From positions 14,009,961 to 14,073,960 of the forward strand of contig NC_058165.1 of assembly GCF_020080835.1 (NCBI RefSeq): DNA of 64,000 nucleotides, written 5' to 3'. Positions 41,026 through 50,505 of the stretch are shown here, piece after piece. Source of the DNA: Cotesia glomerata (lineage: Eukaryota; Arthropoda; Insecta; Hymenoptera; Braconidae). The translations under genes and the position numbers were made by a program. Each line of letters begins with the position of its first letter. The first letter of the stretch is position 1. A model generated the notes under the pieces. The model searched no databases, was not told the origin of the DNA, and saw only the letters and a program-made list of their open reading frames with translations.

Positions 41026-41187
41026 CCTGTCATCCGACGAGATGATGTGGATCTTTGGACAACTCCCGTGGAGAGATTTTCGGAGTGACAACTCCCTATT
41101 GCTGGTGGATATTGTTTTTAAATTATTTAGTGCTATGAACAATATTATTATGCATATGTTTTCTGATTTCTTTAGAGATTGGTACAC

Positions 41188-41289
41188 ATGGGTTCAAATC
41201 TTAGCGAATCTTATCCAGGAGCTCCAGGTCGTATACTTGGCGTGTTGGAGTGGTTTATCAGGTTGCTGGAGTCCAATGATGACATCTAG
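41188..41289 (+). CDS. Possible small ORF or terminal exon, 33 residues
   Basis: ATG at 41188 follows an acceptor-like TTTCTTTAG by 13 bases and reads MGSNLSESYPGAPGRILGVL, then EWFIRLLESNDDI, before TAG. The composition is protein-like, with an MG start (possible myristoylation site) and an amphipathic end. It is the third protein-like piece in 1.6 kb with no transposon features. It may be a terminal exon of the preceding gene, a separate small gene, or chance. Confidence 0.35.
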   Translation: MGSNLSESYPGAPGRILGVLEWFIRLLESNDDI

Positions 41290-41527
41290 TGAGTTTGGAG
41301 TGACCCAACATGAGCTTTCTTATGCATAATATTCTGTTATTACTAACTATTACTATTGTTATTCTATGCATATACCGATGATTTTTTTTCTTTTTTTTTT
41401 TTCAAAATAAATTTCATATATATATTTTATTTTGGGTTTTCTTTTTTTCCCTTTTCTTAATCACTACCCATTTACCGTATTAATTATTTAGTATTATTAC
41501 TTAGATGTTACTTATTCATTTATGTGT
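41290..41527. other. AT-rich spacer before the long LTR
   Basis: Mostly T-rich low-complexity sequence with AATAAA near 41405, which could end transcripts from the preceding cluster. The last bases, TATGTGT, adjoin the LTR. Confidence 0.45.
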
Positions 41528-43690
41528 TGTGATGCCTTTTCCGGCACTGGCGTCGACAGGGCCGGATCCGGTCACCCAAAAAAAAATTGGCTTACCTGGT
41601 TCGTATATTTGGTTGGGCGCCAGGAACTCAATGTTCCACGGGTCGATCTGGCGGTGGATCTTCGTGGGCGGCGGGTCGGTGTTGAAGAGATTCAAAAATC
41701 GAATCACGGCAATCGACGAACAAAGAAATCGAAATGGGACGATAGGATCGGTTAATCAGAGCAACAACAATTAAAAAAAATAATTGAGGCGTGCAATTCT
41801 AATCCAACAACGGTTTATTCAACAACAAATATATACTGTCGGCAATGTCGCATTAATAACAAAAATTATTTAACGCAAAAATAATTCTAACGCAAGACTA
41901 GTGCTAACGCAATGATTCGACATTTCAAAATAAACCAAATTCTAGAAAGAAATTCGAGTAACCAAAAATAAAAATTACAAAGCCCTTTCTTTCAAACAAA
42001 ATAAATAAAATGTCGGTTCGCCAAAATGCTTCAACAAATTTCGAAACGAATAAATAATTCAACTCGCAAAATTTATTCAAAATTTCAAAACAAATAATTA
42101 ATTCAATTCGCAGAATTTATTCGAATTGTCAAAACAAATACTTAATTCAATTCGCAAAATTTATTCAAATTGTCAAAACAAATAATTAATTCAATTCGCA
42201 ACATTTATTCAAAATTTCAAAACAAATAATTAATTCAACTCGCCAAATTTATTCAAAAAATTTTTAAAAGGAAATAATTATTCCAATCGCAAAATTTTAT
42301 TAAAAATTTCAATCGCAAAATTTTATCAAAAATTTCAATTGCCAAATTTAATAACAAAATCTCAATCGCAAATCTTTATCCAAAAATCGCAACAGCAAAA
42401 TTTATCTACGAAGTCTTCTTTTTTTTTTTATTAAAAAAAAAAATATAATAATTTCAATCGAAAAATTCAACCAATAATTTCAATCGCAAAAACCTAATAA
42501 AGATCTCAAAATTATCCAAAATAATTCAAATCGTCAAATGGTTCAACAATGACAAGAAAAAAAAACAAATTATGCGAAGTATTCGAATTCGTCAACTTAT
42601 TTTACAACGCACTTTACTAAGCCGCTTTGTCGGGTATTTGAAGCTCGAGGTAGGTAAACAGTACTTATAATCCCGACCAAAAATTCCACACACACAAACA
42701 CGTGACTCAACGGTACCGTGCCGCAGAGTGTCGTCACTAAGCTTCAAAAATACCGCACGGAATTTCTTTAATTCCGTGCAACTCGAATTATAAACAAATT
42801 ATTTTAACACGACGAAATTCGCGGTGATGACACCCTGGGGCTAATAAAGACAGCGACCAGACTTACCCTGCAGCTACCGTAGACGTCTCGGGCGATGCTG
42901 ACCAAGTAGACGAAGTTGGCGGCAAAACTGACGGAAGAGCGTCGGTATCTCGGCGATGGCGTGTCCGGGGTCGTAGTGTCCCAAACAATTCGGCGAAATA
43001 TTTCACAATAATGTACACAATCGTACTCATGTCAGCGACAAATTTATAAAAAAAACTCAACAGCAAAATAATCAAAATAGAACGGCACGATGCCACAGTC
43101 ACGGCGTCCAGATCAGAATTAATTGCTAATATGGCTGCCTCCTCGGCAACCCATGCTCTTTCTTTTTTCGGTTCGTTCCAAAAACTCGCATCCAATCAGC
43201 TCACAGCTTCTTCTAGCCGGCCGTTGTATTCCGGGATGCGTCCAGTATTCCGTTGCGATCGATGATTGGTCGATACTTCGATTAGTGATCAGCCTCGTGT
43301 TCAGATGGCGCCTCGCATACTTGTTGTTGGTCGCTCTCCGTCGTCATTGGTCCGTTCAAATTTTCTCGTCGTTCTATCCTCGCGGCCAGATGTCACGTTG
43401 ATCGTCGATGGCTCGTAGAAATTCGCGGGTCGTCTGATCGCTATAGTCTAGTCTCACTCACTCATGCATTCAACAATAGTTCACACTCATTCCGGTATTC
43501 TTTTTATTTGAATTTTTAATTTAAATTCGGCGCGTTTTCTTTTACTAATTTTACCTCGAGCTTGTCATTCTGATCGGGAGGCTGCTTGGGGCGACACAGG
43601 CGCGTCGAATCTCTGCTTTTCCTCAGCTTAGCCAACCTAATAATTTTAAAACTCGGAATTTCAAATTTTAGAAAATTTTCTCATGTCACA
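41528..43690 (-). repeat. 3' LTR of element E
   Basis: 2163 bp with termini TGTGATGCC and CATGTCACA (plus strand), forming the inverted TGTGA/TCACA ends. It is nearly identical to 47282-49433. The segment at about 42050-42480 contains a run of about 45-60 bp degenerate units built on TTCAATTCGCAAAATTTATTC. No gene lies inside. Confidence 0.9.
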
Positions 43691-43693
43691 ACA

Positions 43694-43702
43694 CCCTCCC
43701 CC
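43694..43702 (-). other. Polypurine tract of element E
   Basis: On the minus strand GGGGGAGGG lies four bases before the 3' LTR, as expected for the plus-strand primer of an LTR element. The sequence from 43703 to 44419 holds a Cys-rich ORF (43863-44336 minus) without a recognised domain, which may be a remnant of a 3' reading frame. Confidence 0.6.
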
Positions 43703-44419
43703 AGACGTCGACTGAGAGCCACAAGGGTCGCTTAATCGGTACCATTGGTCCCACCACCTGAGGTAAAGGTTAGGTTGCAACAATTAAGGATCGAAATTAT
43801 ATCATAACTGACAAATTTATTATAAAATACAATATAGTTACTCCGCTATGCGGCACGTTCACTTAAACTACCAATACCAAGTCGCGACAGCGACTGTTGA
43901 ACACCAACAAAGAACGCAATGGCGTAATCCAAAAAATCCAAAAAAAACTCAGTACTTGCCCCCTTCTTGGGCGGCAGAGATCAAGTGTCGCTCGGCGACG
44001 GCAAAACGCAACGGCGTATCTAAAAAAACTAAAAAAAAAAATCAACACACACAAGAAACAAAAAAAACATCTTTGGCCGACGTATCGGCTGCCAACGCCT
44101 ATTCGGCAATGGCTAGTGGCGTCCGTGGCGGAAATCGCCGGTTCGAGGCGGCAATCCAAATTTTGTGGGCTTGCATCGAGGGCACTCCTCGAAATAAAGC
44201 CCTTGTTGGCCACAATGGGCACAGAGGCGAGCTGGGCGTACAGCCTGGCTTCGTAGTTGGACCTCCTGCAATGGGTACAATCACACACATAGAACATGCG
44301 ACAATAATACAAATCCAGGGAGTCCTCGAGCTTCAATTTCTAATCGGCGGTGTTCGAAGGTGCGCGTACGAGTCGTAACGCCGGAACATGTTGGCGACCA
44401 GTTAGTCGGCCATTTTGAT

Positions 44420-44625
44420 CAACTGATTCGTAAACGACAGGGTATTACATTAGCCACAGTACGTCTCTGCGGAATATTTACGCGCGAGTTTTGACGAGAA
44501 ACGATCGGCACCTCGGGACACACGTTTTGTTTTACTCGGCCTACATCTCCGACGGCGAAGCGCTCATCTCGATGATGACGATTATAGTAGCGGGCTTGGC
44601 GTTCGACTAAGTTCCAAGTTATCGG
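44420..44625 (-). pseudogene. Integrase C-terminal remnant of element E
   Basis: On the minus strand from about 44625 the frame reads WNLVERQARYYNRHHRDERF, then AVGDVGRVKQN, and runs to TGA at 44420-44422. Tyr-Tyr-basic followed by F-VGD-V is the usual start of the integrase C-terminal domain in gypsy-type pol genes. It abuts the minisatellite, which therefore marks the deletion joint that removed protease, RT, RNase H and most of the integrase. Confidence 0.6.
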
Positions 44626-44639
44626 TTACCAGGTCGTAA

Positions 44640-44900
44640 AGTTGGGTCGAAAGGTTCGATTTCGGGTCGGTTCGCTTCGGTTCGGATTCAGTTCGGGTCG
44701 AAAGGTTCGAAATTCGGGTCGGTTCGGGTTCGATTCGGTTCGGATTCGAGTTCAATTCAGTTCGGGTTCGTTTTGGGTCGAAAGGTTCGAAATTCGGGTC
44801 GGTTCGGGTTCGATTCGGTTCGGATTCGAGTTAGATTCAGTTCGGGTTCGTTTTGGGTCGAAAGGTTCGAAATTCAGGTCGGTTCGGGTTCGATTCGTCA
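44640..44900. repeat. 80-bp minisatellite inside element E
   Basis: GGGTCGAAAGGTTCG recurs at 44644, 44695, 44774 and 44854, with a period of about 80 bases after a shorter first unit. Each unit is itself made of TTCGG/GTTCG steps. On the minus strand it would encode Asn/Pro/Glu-rich repeats directly after the MYND finger. Confidence 0.8.
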
Positions 44901-44929
44901 GGCGGTGCGCAAATGAAATGGTGAACAGG

Positions 44930-45412
44930 TCAATCCTCGGCTTGGTGTTCTTTCGAGCAATAATATGCGTTCTTACACTGCCGACAGCGCCATAGCTGTT
45001 CGGTCGATGCGCATACATTGCATTGATGTAATGGTCGTAAATGATCGTTCGGGTCGATTACGGGTCGATGTACGTAGGGTTCGGGGTTTTTCGAGTCGGA
45101 AATCTGGTTCGTCGGGCCGAAAGGCTCGATATCGATGTCGAAGATGTCCGGTAGAGGCAAAGCAGCCGCAGCGGCAACCTCTTTAACCGGAATTTCGATC
45201 CCAATTTCGACGGAGATCAGCGGTGGATCGTTTACTGCTGTCCCCGGGGAGCGTTTCCCGGCGACGCAGCCCGACGTTGTTGCCAGCAGGTGCAACCAGG
45301 GCACCCCACTGTCGTACAATCTGCTGAACCACAAGTCCAGCAGTAACCGGTTCGGGGCGGGCTCGGACAGGCTGTTCGTAAGTGACCTGGTTGGCCACAA
45401 TTGAAACAGCAC
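44930..45412 (-). CDS. N-terminal pol segment of element E with a MYND zinc finger
   Basis: 160 codons overlap the 3' end of gag (45232-45412) in another frame, so it is probably reached by ribosomal frameshifting as the start of pol. Its C-terminal end is a MYND-type zinc finger: CNVCASTEQLWRCRQCKNAY, then YCSKEHQAED. The TGA at 44930-44932 falls exactly where the invariant Trp of the DW--H---C part should be. After it the same frame continues with HHFIC, completing the finger, so the stop is almost certainly a TGG-to-TGA mutation. MYND fingers bind proline-rich partners. I do not know of one as a standard part of this retroelement group. Confidence 0.7.
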   Translation of the reverse strand: MLFQLWPTRSLTNSLSEPAPNRLLLDLWFSRLYDSGVPWLHLLATTSGCVAGKRSPGTAVNDPPLISVEIGIEIPVKEVAAAAALPLPDIFDIDIEPFGPTNQISDSKNPEPYVHRPVIDPNDHLRPLHQCNVCASTEQLWRCRQCKNAYYCSKEHQAED

Positions 45413-47163
45413 CCTCGTAGAGCAGGGTTGATCGAGAATGGTCGAGGTTGCCCAGTTCTGTCACGTGGCACGAAAGTGGTCGCCGACGCATTCAAAGCAG
45501 CCACAGGCTGCGATGGCGGGGCCTGTGCTACAGGTTGTTGCTGAACAACCGGCGTTGGAGACTGTTTCCTCGCCTTACGGGACGAACGTGGCGATTTCGG
45601 TGGTTTCGACGGTGACGAAGCGTCATCAATGGCCGCCACTTGCGGTTTAGTCGTCTTAACTGGGACGCGTGACGTATACCGATCCGGTTGATACGCCAGC
45701 TCCGGCATTACGCTCTCGTTTGGCGAAACCGGGATACGAGGCTGCATACGACGTCGGGGTCGATCAAAGTCGCGAACAAGTCGATAAAGCTCGCCAAACG
45801 TCGAAAAATCTTCACGATGTATCACGGCGTGATACTCCGAACGAAGATTGTTGAACGCGAAGTTCAGTTGGAGGCGTAACGGCAAAGGCTCATTTACCAG
45901 TGCCCACATCGCCAGGATGGAGTCCAGGTAATCCAAACCTGACTCCAGAGGACCCTGGGTACGATTCACGACCTCGCCTAGAAGACGGCATTCGAGGTCG
46001 GGTTCGCCAAAACGTTCACGAAGAGCGTTACACAAGACATCGTACGAGTCAATGGCCCCTTTCATATGGGTCCACCACGTCTTGGCTGCTCCTGTGAGGA
46101 CTAATGGCATAACAGCCAATACATCGGCGTCATTAAGACCACAGGTCACCTGGCATTCCTCCAGGCGTCGCAGAAACGGTTCAAGTCTTGACGAGTCTTG
46201 TCCCGAGAACTTCAAGTTCCATTTGGACACTCGTTCGTACATGGCAGGCTGATAATGAGCACTCCCAGTACGCGAAAGACCATTACGACTGTCTGTTTCA
46301 TGATTGTCTCCCGGGATAGTGGAACATCCAGGTTGATGAGCCTGATGATTCACCTGACTCATCGTGGAGTTCGCAGTGGGCGGGAATCGTACATGCGTCG
46401 GACTTCGCATGGTTCGTGGGCTCGGAATGGGTCGCGTGCGCCCATGTGGCAGGCCCGTCGACATGCGGGGTCGCGATTCAGTCAATAAGTACTTCTCAGT
46501 ACTCGTAGGTGTCGTGTCGATCGATAATATACGGCTTGCCATCGTTGTAATCGTCGTGGTGGTCGTCATTGTCGTTGTCGCTGCTCCCGAGCAGTAAGGC
46601 GGCAAATCAATACGGTGATGTGCCCCTTTGTCGGCGATTTCACTCGAAAATCGCGTAATCGGCTGGTCTTCGAGGGTCCAGATCGTGTCTGGGTCGATAT
46701 TGCGTTTTAACGCACGTAAGAGTCGGTCGCGCAGTACGTCAGATGACCCGAGGGGGTTCGCATTGAGGGTTACAAGCATTTCGCTAACCTGTAGCGCATT
46801 AAGTGCGTAAACCCATTCGTCCGACTCATTTATGGTTCGATTTGTTGAAATTGACCCAGTTTGGTCAACTGTGCGCATCGTCTGCTCCAGAGCGCTTAAT
46901 TCTCGCGTCTGGCGCTCTAATTCGGTGACTTCGGCCTGAAGTCGAAGTCGTTCAGCCGTAAGTCGTCGTCGCTCGGTCACAATAGTGTCGGTTTCAGTTC
47001 GGGGAGGGCATTGCCTCGAGCTACCCGGAGGTGGCGTTAATGATCGAGCCGGCGGGATAGGACTCTGTCGGGGTGGTGGATCAGTGGGACCAACATCGTC
47101 GTTTGCGCGGTCCCGTCCGTGTATTTGGGTCGGTTCTTCCCCGACTTCGTCGTCTGAACTCAT
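45232..47163 (-). CDS. Gag of element E
   Basis: This 643-residue intact ORF is the particle-forming protein. Residues about 60-105 form a coiled segment (RRRLTAERLRLQAEVTELER). Residues about 110-160 look SAP-like (VYALNALQVSEMLVTLNANP). The retrotransposon capsid domain lies at about 310-470, with NLKFSGQDSSRLEPFLRRLE, GAAKTWWTHMKGAIDSYD, RERFGEPDLECRLLGEV and FNNLRSEYHAVIHREDFSTF. A basic Pro-rich stretch precedes the zinc knuckle CCFNCGQPGHLRTACPSPPR and a second Cys cluster ending TTVGCPGCTC. The start at 47163 lies about 95 bases after the primer site. No break is seen, so this copy could supply Gag although pol is gone. Confidence 0.88.
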   Translation of the reverse strand: MSSDDEVGEEPTQIHGRDRANDDVGPTDPPPRQSPIPPARSLTPPPGSSRQCPPRTETDTIVTERRRLTAERLRLQAEVTELERQTRELSALEQTMRTVDQTGSISTNRTINESDEWVYALNALQVSEMLVTLNANPLGSSDVLRDRLLRALKRNIDPDTIWTLEDQPITRFSSEIADKGAHHRIDLPPYCSGAATTTMTTTTTITTMASRILSIDTTPTSTEKYLLTESRPRMSTGLPHGRTRPIPSPRTMRSPTHVRFPPTANSTMSQVNHQAHQPGCSTIPGDNHETDSRNGLSRTGSAHYQPAMYERVSKWNLKFSGQDSSRLEPFLRRLEECQVTCGLNDADVLAVMPLVLTGAAKTWWTHMKGAIDSYDVLCNALRERFGEPDLECRLLGEVVNRTQGPLESGLDYLDSILAMWALVNEPLPLRLQLNFAFNNLRSEYHAVIHREDFSTFGELYRLVRDFDRPRRRMQPRIPVSPNESVMPELAYQPDRYTSRVPVKTTKPQVAAIDDASSPSKPPKSPRSSRKARKQSPTPVVQQQPVAQAPPSQPVAALNASATTFVPRDRTGQPRPFSINPALRGCCFNCGQPGHLRTACPSPPRTGYCWTCGSADCTTVGCPGCTCWQQRRAASPGNAPRGQQ

Positions 47164-47258
47164 TTCGACTTATTAATTTAACCGTGACAAACGAGACAGA
47201 ACAAAAAATAAAATTTGACTACGCAATTTAGTCGCGACGCGTCGAGATCTCTTCGTGT

Positions 47259-47276
47259 GCCCCACGTTGGGCGCCA
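47259..47276 (-). other. Primer-binding site for tRNA-Lys (element E)
   Basis: On the plus strand GCCCCACGTTGGGCGCCA is the 3' end of the Lys(CUU)-type tRNA including CCA. On the element strand it is its complement, five bases after the 5' LTR end. This fits the Osvaldo/Ulysses group. Confidence 0.8.
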
Positions 47277-47281
47277 AAATT

Positions 47282-49433
47282 TGTGATGCCTTTTCCGGCA
47301 CTGGCGTCGACAGGGCCGGATCAGGTCACCCAAAAAAATTGGCTTACCTGGTTCGTATATTTGGTTGGGCGCCAGGAACTCAATGTTCCACGGGTCGATC
47401 TGGCGGTGGATCTTCGTGGGCGGCGGGTCGGTGTTGAAGAGATTCAAAAATCGAATCACGGCAATCGACGAACAAAGAAATCGAAATGGGACGATAGGAT
47501 CGGTTAATCAGAGCAACAACAATTAAAAAAAATAATTGAGGCGTGCAATTCTAATCCAACAACGGTTTATTCAACAACAAATATATACTGTCGGCAATGT
47601 CGCATTAATAACAAAAATTATTTAACGCAAAAATAATTCTAACGCAAGACTAGTGCTAACGCAATGATTCGACATTTCAAAATAAACCAAATTCTAGAAA
47701 GAAATTCGAGTAACCAAAAATAAAAATTACAAAGCCCTTTCTTTCAAACAAAATAAATAAAATGTCGGTTCGCCAAAATGCTTCAACAAATTTCGAAACG
47801 AATAAATAATTCAACTCGCAAAATTTATTCAAAATTTCAAAACAAATAATTAATTCAATTCGCAGAATTTATTCGAATTGTCAAAACAAATACTTAATTC
47901 AATTCGCAAAATTTATTCAAATTGTCAAAACAAATAATTAATTCAATTCGCAACATTTATTCAAAATTTCAAAACAAATAATTAATTCAACTCGCCAAAT
48001 TTATTCAAAAAATTTTTAAAAGGAAATAATTATTCCAATCGCAAAATTTTATTAAAAATTTCAATCGCAAAATTTTATCAAAAATTTCAATTGCCAAATT
48101 TAATAACAAAATCTCAATCGCAAATCTTTATCCAAAAATCGCAACAGCAAAATTTATCTACGAAGTCTTCTTTTTTTTTATTAAAAAAATATAATAATTT
48201 CAATCGAAAAATTCAACCAATAATTTCAATCGCAAAACCTAATAAAGATCTCAAAATTATCCAAAATAATTCAAATCGTCAAATGGTTCAACGATGACAA
48301 GAAAAAAAACAAATTATGCGAAGTATTCGAATTCGTCAACTTATTTTACAACGCACTTTACTAAGCCGCTTTGTCGGGTATTTGAAGCTCGAGGTAGGTA
48401 AACAGTACTTATAATCCCGACCAAAAATTCCACACACACAAACACGTGACTCAACGGTACCGTGCCGCAGAGTGTCGTCACTAAGCTTCAAAAATACCGC
48501 ACGGAATTTCTTTAATTCCGTGCAACTCGAATTATAAACAAATTATTTTAACACGACGAAATTCGCGGTGATGACACCCTGGGGCTAATAAAGACAGCGA
48601 CCAGACTTACCCTGCAGCTACCGTAGACGTCTCGGGCGATGCTGACCAAGTAGACGAAGTTGGCGGCAAAACTGACGGAAGAGCGTCGATATCTCGGCGA
48701 TGGCGTGTCCGGGGTCGTAGTGTCCAAAACAATTCAGCGAAATATTTCACAATAATGTACACAATCGTACTCACGTCAGCGACAAATTTATAAAAAAACT
48801 CAACAGCAAAATAATCAAAATAGAACGGCACGATGCCACAGTCACGGCGTCCAGATCAGAATTAATTGCTAATATGGCTGCCTCCTCGGCAACCCATGCT
48901 CTTTTTTTTTCGGTTCGTTCCAAAAACTCGCATCCAATCAGCTCACAGCTTCTTCTAGCCGGCCGTTGTATTCCGGGATGCGTCCAGTATTCCGTTGCGA
49001 TCGATGATTGGTCGATACTTCGATTAGTGATCAGCCTCGTGTTCAGATGGCGCCTCGCATACTTGTTGTTGGTCGCTCTCCGTCGTCATTGGTCCGTTCA
49101 AATTTTCTCGTCGTTCTATCCTCGCGGCCAGATGTCACGTTGATCGTCGATGGCTCGTAGAAATTCGCGGGTCGTCTGATCGCTATAGTCTAGTCTCACT
49201 CACTCATGCATTCAACAATAGTTCACACTCATTCCGGTATTCTTTTTATTTGAATTTTTAATTTAAATTCGGCGCGTTTTCTTTTACTAATTTTACCTCG
49301 AGCTTGTCATTCTGATCGGGAGGCTGCTTGGGGCGACACAGGCGCGTCGAATCTCTGCTTTTCCTCAGCTTAGCCAACCTAATAATTTTAAAACTCGGAA
49401 TTTCAAATTTTAGAAAAATTTTCTCATGTCACA
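47282..49433 (-). repeat. 5' LTR of element E
   Basis: 2152 bp, the partner of 41528-43690, with the same termini. It ends exactly at the assembly gap, so the flanking target duplication cannot be read. Confidence 0.9.
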
Positions 49434-49533
49434 NNNNNNNNNNNNNNNNNNNNNNNNNNNNNNNNNNNNNNNNNNNNNNNNNNNNNNNNNNNNNNNNNNN
49501 NNNNNNNNNNNNNNNNNNNNNNNNNNNNNNNNN
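49434..49533. other. Assembly gap (100 N)
   Basis: A run of exactly 100 N, probably a scaffolding gap of unknown true size, directly at the outer end of an LTR. The order of the sequence on both sides rests on the scaffold, not on read-through sequence. Confidence 0.98.
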
Positions 49534-50505
49534 TTTTGTCGAAAACTATCCACTTAGGATAGTTTCCGTAATTGTTTTAAAAATTATGATTAATTTGGGA
49601 TTAGGATATTAAATAAAATATGCGTCGATTTGTTGGGGAATAAAATAAAGATTTATTTATCCCCAGAGGAGGAAAACTCAGTTGGGCTGAGAAAAAACCT
49701 CCTCGAATGAAAAAATGTACAAGTAAGAACGCAAAGCGTGTAGTGCGAATGATAAAATATGTGTAAATTGCCGTCGCAAACAACACAAACGAGGTGAGCT
49801 CAACCGCTTTAGAAAAGCAAATGGTATTAATTCAGAATTAATGAATTGACGCTAGCTTTTAAGCTAACTAGAGTCAATTAATAGTGAAATACTAATTAAT
49901 TGACGTAAAATGTCAGTGCAGAGACTGATTGATTGATTAGAATTATTAGTGTAGGAACTAATTAGATAATTCGATATCAGAATCGAATAGTTGATAAATT
50001 TTGATTTGATAGAATGATGATTAAATATTTAGTAATGAATTTAATATAATTTGTTACAAATATTGCGTGTTAACTATGGATTGACTAAAGCCGAGTGGCT
50101 GATGCAATCCTTTGTTGAAATGGCGCGTAATGACCGCGTGACATCACTTATTAATTTTAATTAATTTAATTCACTGAACAGTTACTAATGATTTTTAATG
50201 ATTTGAGAATTTAATTGGTAATTGAAGTTAATGAAATTAATAGTATTTAATAAATATTTTAAGTGTTCAAGTAAATGCGTAGTATACGTGATAAATCAGA
50301 AAACGATTGACACAGAGTAGTCGTACTATTACAAGCGTCCAAGCACAACTGCTTGCCGCCGGCCACGTGAGCCAGCTTCTCTCCCGCTAACCAAGGCGCG
50401 CATGAGCGACAGCCATGGTGTGACACGATTTTTCACGAGTTGGAGCGATCAAGCCCGAAGGCGCAACTCCTCTTATAAATTTTTATTAAATGTCTTTTCT
50501 ATCGG
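49534..50505. other. Noncoding sequence with serial hairpins
   Basis: It begins with AAACTATCC-ACTTA-GGATAGTTT (49543-49565). Next comes a TGGGGAATAAA/TTTATTTATCCCCA hairpin (about 49632-49665), then GAGGAGG/CCTCCTC (49666-49672 and 49698-49704) enclosing CTCAG/CTGAG. The rest is AT-rich, with ATTAATT-type palindromes near 49825-49900. It may be an LTR or UTR of an unknown element. It ends where the truncated R1 copy G begins. Confidence 0.5.

Larger units (their letters stand above)
41528..49433 (-). mobile_element. Osvaldo/Ulysses-like LTR retrotransposon E, internally deleted
   Basis: Two direct LTRs of about 2.15 kb flank 3.6 kb of internal sequence. The element reads on the minus strand: 5' LTR 47282-49433, tRNA-Lys primer site, gag, start of pol with a MYND finger, a minisatellite, an integrase C-terminal remnant, polypurine tract, 3' LTR 41528-43690. 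Protease, RT and RNase H are missing, so the copy is not autonomous. Very long LTRs and a Lys primer fit the Osvaldo/Ulysses group of gypsy-type elements (Ulysses of Drosophila virilis has LTRs above 2 kb). The LTRs differ by few changes, mostly homopolymer length, so the insertion is young. Confidence 0.85.

Noticed and set aside
39668..41289. Assignment of the small gene cluster to a bracovirus
   Set aside because: The organisation is suggestive, but no known bracovirus family or circle-junction motif was recognised, so it is only mentioned as a possibility.
40991..41329. 113-codon ORF overlapping the end of the acidic gene
   Set aside because: It is hydrophobic, in another frame, and spans a T-rich stretch and an acceptor-like site; the alternative frames at both ends look more protein-like.
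43863..44336. Cys-rich minus ORF near the 3' end of element E as an env gene
   Set aside because: The position would fit a 3' ORF, but no signal peptide, fusion or membrane pattern is convincing, and the end is low complexity.
44642..44995. 117-codon plus-strand ORF of Arg/Phe/Gly repeats
   Set aside because: It is the translation of the TTCGG minisatellite in element E and has no independent support.
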